A DNA stretch of 24,548 bases from Gemmatimonadales bacterium. Its GTDB lineage: Bacteria; Gemmatimonadota; Gemmatimonadetes; Gemmatimonadales; GWC2-71-9. This document shows, in pieces, positions 1 through 7,486 of the stretch (position 1 is its first letter; the number at the start of each line of letters is the position of its first letter). The translations under genes were made by a program, and so were the position numbers. The stretch covers positions 1 to 24,548 of the forward strand of contig JACCSZ010000386.1 of NCBI GenBank assembly GCA_013812695.1, written 5' to 3'. The notes beneath the pieces were generated by a model that worked only from the letters and a program-made list of their open reading frames with translations, made no database searches and had not been told where the DNA came from.

Positions 1-148
1 CCGCACGGTTACGCGCGTGGAGCGCCACCGCCGGGCCTGTCGCGGCGATCGCGGCTGCCCGCACGCCGAAGTCGGCGGCGGCCAGCACGTCGGCATCGGT
101 GAAGGCGTGGAGCCGGGGCAACGGTCGCAGGTGGGCCGTGTTATCCAA
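1..148 (-). CDS. Partial thiamine phosphate synthase-like protein (N-terminus only; runs off window)
   Basis: An open frame directly after fmt on the same strand leaves the window without a stop. The visible part reads LPRLHAFTDADVLAAADF, then a short Ala-rich stretch, then VALHARNRA. The LHAxTD opening followed by a VALHxR strand resembles the first two beta strands of ThiE/TenI enzymes, which join HMP-pyrophosphate and thiazole phosphate to make thiamine phosphate in the cytoplasm. No ATG is in frame. TTG at 148 would overlap the fmt end by 8 nt; TTG at 121, just before PRLHAFTD, would leave a short gap and fits the family start better. There is no clear ribosome binding site, so coupling to fmt is likely. 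Only about 40-49 residues are visible, so the family call is tentative. Confidence 0.45.
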   Translation of the reverse strand, partial: MDNTAHLRPLPRLHAFTDADVLAAADFGVRAAAIAATGPAVALHARNRA

Positions 149-1064
149 GGCGCGTACCCACCGCAACGGCGCGTCCGCGCACCCAGTCGCTCACCGCGAG
201 CCGGGTCTTCCCGGCCGGCTGGACCTCACGGACCGCGAGCGACCCGCCCCCGCAGCCCACCACCAGGCGCTCTCCCGCGCCCAGCACGCAGCCGGGCTCA
301 CCGCGGTGATCGGTCGGCATGGCGCCGAAGACCTTGAGCGCGCATCCATCGTGGATGGTCCAGGCGCCAGGGGCGGGATCGAAGGCGCGCACCTGCCGCG
401 AGAGCGCCGTCGCGTCGCGCCGCCAGTCGAGCCGCGCGGCCTCCCGGTCGATCTTGGGCGCGATGGTCGCGCCGCCAGCGTCCTGTACCTCGGGCTGCAC
501 GAAGCCCGTCGACATCTGTGAGAGCGCGTCGATCAGCGCCGTCGCGCCCAGCTCGGCCAGCCGCGCGGCCAGCGCGCCCGCCGTCTCTTCGATGCCGATC
601 GGCGTGGCGATCCGGTGCAGCACCGGTCCGCTGTCGAGTCCCGCTTCCATCTGCATGATGCTCACGCCCGTTTCCCGATCGCCGGCCGCGATGGCGTGCT
701 GGATCGGCGCCGCACCCCGCCAGCGGGGAAGCAGCGACGCGTGCACGTTGACCATGCCGAGGCGGGGAAGCGAAAGCACGGCGGGACGGAGAATGTGGCC
801 GTAGGCGACGACGATGCCCAGGTCGGGCTCGAGCCGGCGGAACCCGGCGAGGAAGACGTCGCCCAGCGGACTGGCCGGCTGCAGAACGGGGATGCCGGCG
901 CGTGCGGCCTCGAGCTTGACCGGGGGCGCCACCAGCGTGTTGCGCGAGCGGCCCCGGGGGCGGTCGGGCTGCGTGACGACACCCACCACCGGGTACCGCT
1001 CCCGGAGCAGCGCCCGCAGCGACGGCACGGCGAACTCCGGGGTGCCGAAGAAGACGATCCGCAT
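141..1064 (-). CDS. fmt: Methionyl-tRNA formyltransferase
   Basis: Fmt transfers a formyl group from 10-formyl-tetrahydrofolate to Met-tRNA(fMet) for translation initiation. The 307-residue protein is full length for the family. It opens with RIVFFGTPEFAVPSL and has the formyltransferase core MVNVHASLLPRWRGAAPI, in which N106 and H108 are the expected catalytic pair, followed by D144 in the segment MEAGLDSGPV. The C-terminal tRNA-binding domain follows at about residue 205 onward. ATG at 1064 shares its A with the def stop (TGATG); a GTG one codon upstream is also possible. The def-fmt pair is classic, because the deformylase removes the formyl group that Fmt installs. Translation is probably coupled to def. 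Confidence 0.97.
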   Translation of the reverse strand: MRIVFFGTPEFAVPSLRALLRERYPVVGVVTQPDRPRGRSRNTLVAPPVKLEAARAGIPVLQPASPLGDVFLAGFRRLEPDLGIVVAYGHILRPAVLSLPRLGMVNVHASLLPRWRGAAPIQHAIAAGDRETGVSIMQMEAGLDSGPVLHRIATPIGIEETAGALAARLAELGATALIDALSQMSTGFVQPEVQDAGGATIAPKIDREAARLDWRRDATALSRQVRAFDPAPGAWTIHDGCALKVFGAMPTDHRGEPGCVLGAGERLVVGCGGGSLAVREVQPAGKTRLAVSDWVRGRAVAVGTRLG

Positions 1065-1600
1065 CACTCCTGACTGGCAGACTCCGCCTGCACCTCTTTG
1101 ACGTAACCGGTGTCGTCCTTGTGGTCGCGACGATAGCGGGCGAGCAGGATCTGCCGCTTGACCAGGCTGAGATGATCGAGAAACAATATGCCATCGAGGT
1201 GGTCGATCTCGTGCTGGATGGCTCGCGCCTTGAGCCCCACGGCCTCCTTCCGGTACCGGGCGCCGTGCCGGTCGGTGGCCTCGATGACCACCCGCTCGGG
1301 GCGGTTGACGTCGCCGAAGATCTCCGGTATCGACAGGCAGCCCTCTTCGGCCGCGACGCGCCCTTCGCTTTCGACGATGACGGGATCGATCATCTCGAAG
1401 CGGTCTTCCTCCACGTCGACCACCGCCACCCGCCGGGCCACTCCGACCTGATTGGCCGCCAAGCCGACGCCCTTGGCAACCTCCATGGTTTCGTACATGT
1501 CGTCCACCAGGCGGCGGACCTCGTCGTCCACCGTCCCCACCTCGGCGCTCCGCTGGCGCAGCACCGGGGATCCCAGCAGATGCAGGGAGCGCAGGCTCAT
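1064..1600 (-). CDS. def: Peptide deformylase
   Basis: This metallo-hydrolase removes the N-formyl group from nascent polypeptides. The 178-residue protein carries all three family motifs: GVGLAANQVG at residues 44-53, EEGCLSIPE around C88, and the metal-binding helix QHEIDHLDG with H130, catalytic E131 and H134. C88, H130 and H134 should bind the Fe2+/Zn2+ ion. The start ATG overlaps the yajC stop in an ATGA arrangement, and the stop overlaps the fmt start by one base, so it sits tightly between its neighbours in the operon. It has no ribosome binding site of its own that I can see, which fits translational coupling. Confidence 0.97.
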   Translation of the reverse strand: MSLRSLHLLGSPVLRQRSAEVGTVDDEVRRLVDDMYETMEVAKGVGLAANQVGVARRVAVVDVEEDRFEMIDPVIVESEGRVAAEEGCLSIPEIFGDVNRPERVVIEATDRHGARYRKEAVGLKARAIQHEIDHLDGILFLDHLSLVKRQILLARYRRDHKDDTGYVKEVQAESASQE

Positions 1601-1929
1601 GCCGCGGGCGCGCCGGGTGCCGTGGCGCCCCCGATGCGTACGATCCGCGATCGCTCGACGATCACGCTGGCCGTTCCGGTCTCGACCGTCACCCGCGTTT
1701 CCTTCACGCCAGCGGCGTCCACCTCCTTGATGTCGCGCACGCGGCCGATGATGCCGCCACTCGTCATGACCTCATCACCCTTCTTCAGGTTGCTCAGCAA
1801 CTCGGCGTGCTTCTTCCTCGCCTGGCCCGACGGGCGAAGGATCAGGAAGTAGAACACCAGGCCGATGGCGGCCATCTGCAGCAGGAGGACGGTGAACCCG
1901 CCGCCCGAACCGGTTTGCGACTCGAACAT
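1597..1929 (-). CDS. yajC: YajC, Sec translocon accessory subunit
   Basis: This 110-residue protein has a short N-terminal periplasmic tail, one hydrophobic segment (about residues 11-32, ending in FYFLILRPSGQARKK) and a cytoplasmic domain with NLKKGDEVMTSGGIIGRV, the YajC signature. YajC associates with SecDF and SecYEG at the inner membrane. The family is usually 85-120 residues, so this copy is complete; its tail is Ala/Pro/Gly-rich. A good ribosome binding site, GAGGAG, lies 5 nt before the ATG. It follows tgt by 9 nt, matching the queA-tgt-yajC order known from many bacteria. In many genomes secD and secF follow yajC; here def follows instead. Confidence 0.95.
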   Translation of the reverse strand: MFESQTGSGGGFTVLLLQMAAIGLVFYFLILRPSGQARKKHAELLSNLKKGDEVMTSGGIIGRVRDIKEVDAAGVKETRVTVETGTASVIVERSRIVRIGGATAPGAPAA

Positions 1930-1938
1930 GCCCTCTCC

Positions 1939-3060
1939 TCAGGTATCGCGCGCGTAGTGGCGGCGGAGCCACTCGCGGCTCCAGCCGTCGAACGTCCCGG
2001 ACAGGATGTGGCATCGCGCCTGCTCGCCGAGCCGGACGAGGAAGCGGACATTGTGCAGTGAGACCAACCTGAGCCCGAGCATGTCCTCGACGACGAACAG
2101 ATGCCGCAGGTAGCCGCGGGGATACGTGGTGCAGGTCTCGCAATCACATTCGGGGTCGAGCGGCTCGGTCGACCCCTTGAGCGCGGCGCCGCGCACGTTG
2201 ACCCGGCCCGCCGGCAGCCAGGCGGTGCCGTGGCGGCCGTTTCGCGTGGCCGCGACACAGTCGAACAGATCCACACCGCGGGCGATCCCCTCGAGCAGGT
2301 CCGCCGGAAATCCCACTCCCATAAGATAACGGGGCGTCTCGCGTGGCAGGACGGGCCCGAGCGTCTCCAGGACGCGGTGCATGACCGGCTTCGGCTCCCC
2401 CACCGAGAGCCCGCCGATGGCGACGCCCGTCCACGGGCCGCGCTCCAGCGTCCCCTCGAGCGAGCGGAGGCGGAGATCGTCGTGGGTGCCGCCCTGGACG
2501 ATGGGCCAGAGCGTCTGACGGCCGTCCGCCAGCACCTCGTGCCGCCGCTTGCAGCGGTCCAGCCATCGGAGCGTGCGCTCCATCCCCTCGCACGCCAGGT
2601 CGTGCGGCGCCTGGCCGGGCACCACATGATCGAACACCATCGCGATGTCGGCGCCAAGGGCGCACTGAATCTCTACCGCCCGCTCGGGGGTGAGCGTCCG
2701 ATAGGACCCGTCGACGTGGCTCTGGAACTCCACGCCGTCCTCGCCGATCCGCCGGAGTCCTGCGAGCGAGAATACCTGGAAGCCGCCCGAGTCGGTCAGC
2801 ATCGGCCGGGGCCAAGTGGTGAACCGGTGCAGCCCGCCCATCTGTCGGACGACGTCCTCGCCGGGCCGGAGATGGAGGTGGTAGGTGTTGCCGAGGATGA
2901 TCTGCGCGCCGGTCCGCAGCACGTCTCCGGGGCTCAGGCCCCGAACCACGCCGTGCGTGCCGACGGGCATGAAGGCGGGCGTCTCGACCTCACCGTGCGG
3001 GAGCGTGAGTGTGCCGGCGCGCGCCGCTCCTTGCGTGGCGTGGAGTCGAAACTCGAACAT
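1939..3060 (-). CDS. tgt: tRNA-guanine(34) transglycosylase (queuine tRNA-ribosyltransferase)
   Basis: Tgt exchanges G34 in GUN-anticodon tRNAs for preQ1, an early step in queuosine synthesis. The protein (373 residues from ATG 3060; a GTG one codon upstream is possible) contains DSGGFQVFSL with the general-acid/base Asp near residue 90, HVDGS, GGLSVGEPKPVM, and GVDLFDCVAATRNGRHG with the nucleophile Asp region near 264-267. A zinc site CDCETC followed 26 residues later by a His in SLHN completes it. All expected catalytic and metal ligands are present. It lies 40 nt after queA, which acts next in the pathway, and 9 nt before yajC. The segment after DCV reads AATRNGRHG, where bacterial enzymes more often read MPTRNARNG, a mild deviation. 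Confidence 0.97.
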   Translation of the reverse strand: MFEFRLHATQGAARAGTLTLPHGEVETPAFMPVGTHGVVRGLSPGDVLRTGAQIILGNTYHLHLRPGEDVVRQMGGLHRFTTWPRPMLTDSGGFQVFSLAGLRRIGEDGVEFQSHVDGSYRTLTPERAVEIQCALGADIAMVFDHVVPGQAPHDLACEGMERTLRWLDRCKRRHEVLADGRQTLWPIVQGGTHDDLRLRSLEGTLERGPWTGVAIGGLSVGEPKPVMHRVLETLGPVLPRETPRYLMGVGFPADLLEGIARGVDLFDCVAATRNGRHGTAWLPAGRVNVRGAALKGSTEPLDPECDCETCTTYPRGYLRHLFVVEDMLGLRLVSLHNVRFLVRLGEQARCHILSGTFDGWSREWLRRHYARDT

Positions 3061-3100
3061 CACGAGCCCGGCGACTGCCCCACCCGCGTTTCCCCGCGGG

Positions 3101-4264
3101 TCAGAGGATCACCATGGCGTCGCCGTACGAATAGAACCGGTAGCGCTGGCGCACCGCGTGCGCGTACGCGGCCGTGGCGAGCTCGTGGCCGGCGAACGCG
3201 CTCACCAGCATGCGGAGGGTGGAACGGGGAAGGTGAAAGTTGGTGAGCAGCCGGTCCACGACGCGGAACGGATACCCTGGGGTGATCATCAGGCTGGTCT
3301 CGCCCGTGCCCGCGCGGACGGTGCCGTCGGGGCCGGCGGCGCTCTCGAGCGCCCGCACCACGGTCGTACCGACGGCCCACACCCGGCCGCCATGCCCGCG
3401 CACCAGCTCGAGCAGCCCCGCCAGACGCGGGGAGATCTCGTAGCGCTCCGGGTGCATATGGTGCTCGCGCGGGTCCTCGACGTCGACCGGCTTGAAGGTG
3501 CCGGGACCCACCTGCAGGTCGAGCCCCGCGACGACGACGCCTTTCGCCGAGAGAGTATCGAGCAGCTCGGGCGTGAAGTGGAGCCCCGCCGTCGGCGCGG
3601 CGACGCTCCCCTCCGCGCGCGCGTATACGGTCTGGTAGCGCTGCTCGTCGTCGGCGGTCGGGTCCCGCGCAATGTACGGCGGCAGCGGCAGGCGGCCGAA
3701 CCGCGCGATCGCGTGCTCGGCCGTCGCGCCGACGAACCGGACGCGGCGGCTGCCGTCGCCCAGCACCGCGAGCGTTTCGACGCCCACGTCCCCGTCCAGC
3801 GCGATGCGCTTGCCGGGCTGCAGCGCGCTGCCGGGCGTGCCGATCGCGATCCAGCTCTCGTCCGCGTCGGGATGGATGAGCAGCACCTCGGCGGGCGCGC
3901 CCGAGGGCCGGGTGCCGAGCAGCCGCGCGTGGCGGACCCGGGAAGTGTTGAGGACCAGCAGGTCGCCGGCGGGAATGAGCGACGGGAGCTGAGCGAACCA
4001 GGAGTCCACCAGCACACCGTCCCCGACCGATCGCTGGTCGCCGGCCGGCATGGCCGGCTGGCGGACCACACCGCTCGACCGGCGCCCGGGCCCGCGCGTC
4101 GGCCGTTCGACCACCCGCCGCTCCGCCGGTCCGCCCTGGCGGCGGTCGGCGCGGAGCAGCATCAGCATGCGGCTCGAAGCCCGGTCCGGCAGCGGCTCCT
4201 GGGCGATGAGCTCCGGCGGCAGGTCGTAGTCGAAGTCGGCGGTGCGGAGGCGCTCAGCCGTCAA
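3101..4264 (-). CDS. queA: S-adenosylmethionine:tRNA ribosyltransferase-isomerase, with an extra internal segment
   Basis: QueA moves the ribosyl part of SAM onto preQ1-tRNA to make epoxyqueuosine-tRNA. Conserved blocks are FDYDLPPELIAQEPL near the N-terminus, GDLLVLNTSRVRHARLLG, GSVAAPTAGLHFT, GLDLQVGPGTFKPV, HHMHPERYEI and NFHLPRSTLRMLVSAFAG. The frame is open far upstream, but homology begins at LRTADFDY, so TTG at 4264 is the only sensible start; it overlaps ruvB by 11 nt. That gives 387 residues, longer than the usual 340-365. The excess is an Arg/Gly/Pro-rich stretch at residues about 40-86, between the MLMLLR strand and FAQLPSLIPAGD. The core appears intact on both sides, so I call the enzyme functional but note the insert separately. 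Confidence 0.94.
   Translation of the reverse strand: MTAERLRTADFDYDLPPELIAQEPLPDRASSRMLMLLRADRRQGGPAERRVVERPTRGPGRRSSGVVRQPAMPAGDQRSVGDGVLVDSWFAQLPSLIPAGDLLVLNTSRVRHARLLGTRPSGAPAEVLLIHPDADESWIAIGTPGSALQPGKRIALDGDVGVETLAVLGDGSRRVRFVGATAEHAIARFGRLPLPPYIARDPTADDEQRYQTVYARAEGSVAAPTAGLHFTPELLDTLSAKGVVVAGLDLQVGPGTFKPVDVEDPREHHMHPERYEISPRLAGLLELVRGHGGRVWAVGTTVVRALESAAGPDGTVRAGTGETSLMITPGYPFRVVDRLLTNFHLPRSTLRMLVSAFAGHELATAAYAHAVRQRYRFYSYGDAMVIL
4007..4147 (-). other. In-frame insert within queA, containing an imperfect palindrome
   Basis: Family members run from the LLVLDR-like strand to FxDLPxxLxPGD within about 20 residues. Here about 45 extra residues, rich in Arg, Gly, Pro and Val, separate the two. 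Within the DNA, 4035-4068 is an imperfect palindrome beginning TGGTC and ending GACCA around a GGCATGGCC centre. The insert keeps the frame. It may be a captured repeat element or a lineage-specific loop; this is inference from comparison with remembered QueA sequences. Confidence 0.5.
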
Positions 4265-5279
4265 AGATGTTCGCCTGCCCGGCGGGCGGCACCAGACCGA
4301 ACCGCCGGTATGCGAGCGCCGTCGCGCAGCGCCCGCGCGGTGTCCGGTCGAGGAAGCCCTGCTGGATGAGGTAGGGCTCGTAGACGTCCTGCAGCGTCCC
4401 GGCGTCCTCGCCGACCGCCACGGCGACGGTGCCCAGCCCGACGGGGCCGCCGCCGAACTTCTCGATGATCGTCGTGAGGATCCGGACATCCATGTCGTCG
4501 AGCCCGAACTCGTCCACGTTGAGCCGGGCGAGCGCGGCGTCGGCCACCGCCGCGGTGATGTGGCCGTCGGCCCGGACCTGCGCGTAGTCCCGCACGCGGC
4601 GAAGCAGGCGGTTGGCGATGCGCGGGGTACCGCGGCTCCGGCGCGCGATCTCCGACGCGCCCTCCTCGTCCATCGGCACCTGCAGGATGGACGCCGAGCG
4701 CGCCACGATCTGCTGCAGCTCGTCGGGGGGATAGAAGCCCAGGCGCTCGACCAGACCGAAGCGCGCGCGCATCGGCGGGGTGAGCAAGCCGAACCGCGTC
4801 GTCGCGCCGATCAGGGTGAACCGCTCGAGCGCCATCGGGATGGTCTGGGCGTTCGGTCCGTCGGCGATGCGCACGTCGACCCGGTAGTCCTCCATGGCGG
4901 GGTAGAGAAACTCCTCGAGCGCCGGCTTCATCCGGTGGATCTCGTCGATGAACAGCATGTCGCCGCGGCCCAGCGAGGTGAGCAGGCCGACCAGGTCGCC
5001 CGGCTTCTCCAGCACGGGACCGGAGGTGGTCCGGAGCTGAACGCCCATCTCCCGCGCCATCAGCATGGCGAGAGTGGTCTTCCCCAGGCCGGGCGGGCCG
5101 AAGAACAGGATGTGGTCGAGCGTCTCGCGCCGTCCCTTGGCGGCATCGATCGCGATCTGCAGCGAGCTCTTCACCTGCGCCTGCCCCACGAACTCATCCA
5201 GCCGCGAGGGCCGCAGCGCCGCGTCGGCGCCGGATTCTTCGGGGAGGGATTCGGGGGTGGTGACCTGCAGCTTGCTCAT
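4254..5279 (-). CDS. ruvB: Holliday junction branch migration DNA helicase RuvB
   Basis: RuvB is the hexameric AAA+ motor that drives branch migration of Holliday junctions with RuvA. The 341-residue protein has the family opening RPSRLDEFVGQAQVK, Walker A GPPGLGKTT at residues 61-69, Walker B LFIDEIHR at 109-116, sensor 1 GATTRFG at about 158-164, and the arginine-finger region PMRARFG near 169-174. The C-terminal winged-helix domain ends in a typical YRRFGL segment. Length is normal. It is separated from the upstream zinc-ribbon gene by 78 nt containing short tandem repeats, and its stop lies inside the start of queA. No clear ribosome binding site precedes the ATG. Confidence 0.97.
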   Translation of the reverse strand: MSKLQVTTPESLPEESGADAALRPSRLDEFVGQAQVKSSLQIAIDAAKGRRETLDHILFFGPPGLGKTTLAMLMAREMGVQLRTTSGPVLEKPGDLVGLLTSLGRGDMLFIDEIHRMKPALEEFLYPAMEDYRVDVRIADGPNAQTIPMALERFTLIGATTRFGLLTPPMRARFGLVERLGFYPPDELQQIVARSASILQVPMDEEGASEIARRSRGTPRIANRLLRRVRDYAQVRADGHITAAVADAALARLNVDEFGLDDMDVRILTTIIEKFGGGPVGLGTVAVAVGEDAGTLQDVYEPYLIQQGFLDRTPRGRCATALAYRRFGLVPPAGQANIFDG

Positions 5280-5293
5280 GTGATTATCGGCTC

Positions 5294-5350
5294 ATTGGCC
5301 ATTCTGCAATTGACCATTCCTGCTGTATTCACCACGAAGGGCACGAAGGG
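5294..5350. repeat. Short tandem repeats between the zinc-ribbon gene and ruvB
   Basis: Two adjacent 14-15 nt near copies, ATTGGCCATTCTGC (5294-5307) and ATTGACCATTCCTGC (5309-5323), are followed by two perfect 9-nt copies of CACGAAGGG (5333-5350). The stretch is noticeably more A/T-rich than the surrounding genes and is the only real gap inside the operon. Repeats of these two kinds are, from memory, common intergenic debris in several GC-rich phyla. I see no ORF and no convincing promoter here. Confidence 0.7.
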
Positions 5351-5357
5351 ATTCCGG

Positions 5358-5534
5358 TCAATCGTCCAGCCGCGCGTTCCACCGGACCGGCCGGTCATCG
5401 GGCTCGACGAGGTGCCAGGCGCGGCAATGGTTGCAGCGGTCGCGGGCGCGCGCGGTGTCGGCGGGGACCAGCTTGCGATTGGTGCTGCCGCAGCGGGTGC
5501 AGTTCCACTCGGCCGTCACGGCGGGCACGCTCAT
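5358..5534 (-). CDS. Small zinc-ribbon protein of unknown function
   Basis: This 58-residue frame starts at an ATG that shares one base with the ruvA stop (TGATG). It carries two CxxC knuckles, CTRCG at C12/C15 and CNHC at C34/C37, separated by 18 residues, which is a standard zinc-ribbon layout. The region between is rich in Arg and Ala, and the C-terminus is charged (VEPDDRPVRWNARLDD). It has no signal peptide or membrane segment, so it should be cytoplasmic. Its tight coupling to ruvA, inside the ruv block, suggests a nucleic-acid-related role, but that is guilt by association. I do not recognise a named family. Confidence 0.75.
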   Translation of the reverse strand: MSVPAVTAEWNCTRCGSTNRKLVPADTARARDRCNHCRAWHLVEPDDRPVRWNARLDD

Positions 5535-6139
5535 CACGATGGTCGCCCCCCTCGGGCGGCGGCGAGCTGCTGCAGCGCGCGCCGGATCAGTTGCGAGGTG
5601 TCCTGCGGCCCTCCGTCGGCCAGCGCGGCCCGGACCGCGTCGTCCGCCGGCCCCGGGCCGTAGCCCAGACCTCCTAGGGCGCGGACCGCTTCCTCGGCGC
5701 CGGCGGACCGGGGCGCATGGGGCTCGAGCGTCACGTCGCCGAACTTGTCCTGCAGCTCGAGCGCCAGCCGCTCCGCTTTCTTCCGCCCCACGCCGCTCAC
5801 CGAGCTCAACGCCGTCAGGTCGCGCGCAAGCACGCTCCGCACGGTGCGCTCGGGGCCCAGCGCCGAGAGCAGCGCCATCGCCAGCTTGGGACCGAAGCCG
5901 CTCGCGCCGAGCAGGCGCTGAAACACCGTCCGCTCGACCAGCCGGTCGAAGCCGAACAGCGACCAGGAATCCTCCTTGACCACCAGCTCGGTGTACAGGG
6001 TCACGCGACCGCTCGTGGCCGGAAGCCGCTCGAGGACGCCGGCCGGCACGGTGAGCGCGTACCCCACGCCGCCGTCCGTCTGTACCACGATCGTGTCGCC
6101 CGCGCGTTCGGCGAGAACCCCGGTGATGGTTGCGATCAT
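5534..6139 (-). CDS. ruvA: Holliday junction branch migration protein RuvA
   Basis: RuvA binds four-way junctions as a tetramer and loads RuvB. The 201-residue protein opens with MIATITGVLAER and the OB-fold, includes YTELVVKEDSWSLFGF, then two helix-hairpin-helix motifs, GASGFGPKLAMALLSAL and SVSGVGRKKAERLALEL. An acidic/proline-rich linker (about residues 138-150) leads to the RuvB-binding C-terminal domain ending in RRALQQLAAARGG. Length matches the family. The ATG overlaps the ruvC stop by 4 nt (ATGA), and the stop overlaps the zinc-ribbon start by 1 nt. Confidence 0.97.
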   Translation of the reverse strand: MIATITGVLAERAGDTIVVQTDGGVGYALTVPAGVLERLPATSGRVTLYTELVVKEDSWSLFGFDRLVERTVFQRLLGASGFGPKLAMALLSALGPERTVRSVLARDLTALSSVSGVGRKKAERLALELQDKFGDVTLEPHAPRSAGAEEAVRALGGLGYGPGPADDAVRAALADGGPQDTSQLIRRALQQLAAARGGRPS

Positions 6140-6648
6140 CGCGCGCCGGCGACCTGGCGGAAGAACGCGGCCTGGCGGGTGCTGATGAGCAGGTGCGCGA
6201 GCGCCACCGCCACGCCGTCCGCCGCATCCGCCGGCTCCGGCGGTGCCTTCAGGCGGAGCAGCTGCATGACCATGTAGGCCACCTGCGGCTTGAGGGCGGC
6301 GCCGCGTCCGACGACCGTCTTCTTCACCTGCGCCGGCGAATACTCGGCGATGGTCGCTCCCGCCTGTTCGGCAGCGAGCAGGATGACCCCGCGCGCGTGG
6401 CTCAGCACGACCGTCGTGCGCACGTTCTTCGCGAAGAACGCGCTCTCCACCGCCACCGCATCGGGCCCGTGGCGGGACAGCAGCTCGGTGGTGCCATCGT
6501 AAATGACGCGGAGTCGCATCGGCAGCGGGTCGCGCGAGCTGGTGGTGAGGATGCCGCACTCCAGCAGTCGCGGATGCCGCCCGACCCCACTCTCCACGAC
6601 GCCGTACCCGAGGATGGCCGTGCCCGGATCGATGCCCAGCACCTTCAC
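6136..6648 (-). CDS. ruvC: Crossover junction endodeoxyribonuclease RuvC
   Basis: RuvC resolves Holliday junctions by symmetric nicking. The 170-residue protein shows the RNase H-fold catalytic acids: D7 in VLGIDPGT, E68 in AVESAFFAKN, and D141/D144 in DAADGVAVALAH. The segment EYSPAQVKKTVVGRGAALK is the usual DNA-contact region. The start is a GTG at 6648, placed just before KVLGIDPGT; no ATG fits. It lies 10 nt after yebC and overlaps ruvA by 4 nt, the widespread yebC-ruvC-ruvA-ruvB order. Confidence 0.97.
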   Translation of the reverse strand: MKVLGIDPGTAILGYGVVESGVGRHPRLLECGILTTSSRDPLPMRLRVIYDGTTELLSRHGPDAVAVESAFFAKNVRTTVVLSHARGVILLAAEQAGATIAEYSPAQVKKTVVGRGAALKPQVAYMVMQLLRLKAPPEPADAADGVAVALAHLLISTRQAAFFRQVAGAR

Positions 6649-6658
6649 CGGCGGACTC

Positions 6659-7408
6659 TCAGGCCTCGGCCTCCGCCAATTGCGCGGCGTCGATGTCGAA
6701 GTTCGAGGAGACGCGGGAGACGTCGTCGAGCTCCTCGAGCACCTCCATCAACTTGAGGATCCGCTCCGCGTCGGCGCCCTCGACCTTGACCGTGTTCCTG
6801 GGCACCATCGTCAGCTCGGCCGAATCGATGGCGTACTTCCGCGTCCCCAGCGCGTCCTGCACGGTGTGCAGCGAGGCCGGGGTAGTGGTCACGATATACT
6901 GATCGCCTTCGCGCGCGAAATCCTCGGCACCGGCGTCGAGGGCGGCCTCGAGCGTGGCATCTTCGCCGTACCGGCCGGCATCCAGGTAGATCTGCCCCTT
7001 GCGGTCGAACATCCACGCGACGGAGTTGGTCGCGCCGAGGTTGCCGCCGTTCCGGCTGAAGGCGTGCCGGATCTCAGCGACGGTGCGATTCGGGTTGTCG
7101 GTCGTGGCCTCGATGAAAATCGCGGCGCCGCCGGGCCCGTAGCCCTCGTACGTGAGCTCCTCGTACACGCTGCCCTCGAGCTCGCCGGTGCCCTTCTTGA
7201 CGGCGCGGTCGATGTTGTCCCACGGCATGTTGACTGCCTTGGCCGCGTCGATGGCGGTGCGGAGACGGGGGTTGCCGCCGGGGTCGCCGCCGCCGCTCTT
7301 GGCGGCCACCGTGATCTCGCGGATGACCTTGGTCCACGACGAAGCCCGGCGGGCGTCGGTCACGGCCTTCTTGCGCTTGATCTGCTTCCACTTGCTGTGG
7401 CCGGCCAT
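6659..7408 (-). CDS. yebC: YebC/PmpR family protein (TACO1-like)
   Basis: This 249-residue protein begins MAGHSKWKQIKRKKAVTDARR and contains NPRLRTAIDAAKAVNMP, NIDRAVKKGTGE, YEGYGPGGAAIFIEA, and TDNPNRTVAEIRH, all diagnostic of YebC. Members have been described as DNA-binding regulators and as ribosome-associated factors that help polyproline translation; the sequence does not decide between these. ATG 7408 has a ribosome binding site AAGGAG about 8 nt upstream, unlike many other starts in this window. It is the first gene of the operon, behind the promoter at 7448-7476, with a leader of roughly 30 nt. Confidence 0.96.
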   Translation of the reverse strand: MAGHSKWKQIKRKKAVTDARRASSWTKVIREITVAAKSGGGDPGGNPRLRTAIDAAKAVNMPWDNIDRAVKKGTGELEGSVYEELTYEGYGPGGAAIFIEATTDNPNRTVAEIRHAFSRNGGNLGATNSVAWMFDRKGQIYLDAGRYGEDATLEAALDAGAEDFAREGDQYIVTTTPASLHTVQDALGTRKYAIDSAELTMVPRNTVKVEGADAERILKLMEVLEELDDVSRVSSNFDIDAAQLAEAEA

Positions 7409-7447
7409 GGCCGAACTCCTTGATACGGGCGCCGTTTGATACCCGGA

Positions 7448-7476
7448 AACATAAGCGGGACAGCCGGTTGCGGCAA
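7448..7476 (-). promoter_or_regulatory. Promoter for the yebC-ruv-que-def-fmt operon
   Basis: On the minus strand, TTGCCG (7476-7471) and TATGTT (7453-7448) are separated by exactly 17 nt, a good sigma70-type pair. Transcription would start near 7441 and give a leader of about 30 nt with a ribosome binding site before yebC. Confidence 0.6.
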
Positions 7477-7486
7477 ACGCGCGACC

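Noticed and set aside
5277..5309. GATAAT (minus strand) before ruvB as a promoter
   Set aside because: The hexamer ends only 3 nt before the ATG, so transcription would begin inside the gene, and the best -35 match is only 15 nt away.
4242..5663. 473-codon plus-strand frame across ruvB and the zinc-ribbon gene
   Set aside because: Antisense to a complete ruvB; sequence is His/Arg/Asp-rich without motifs.
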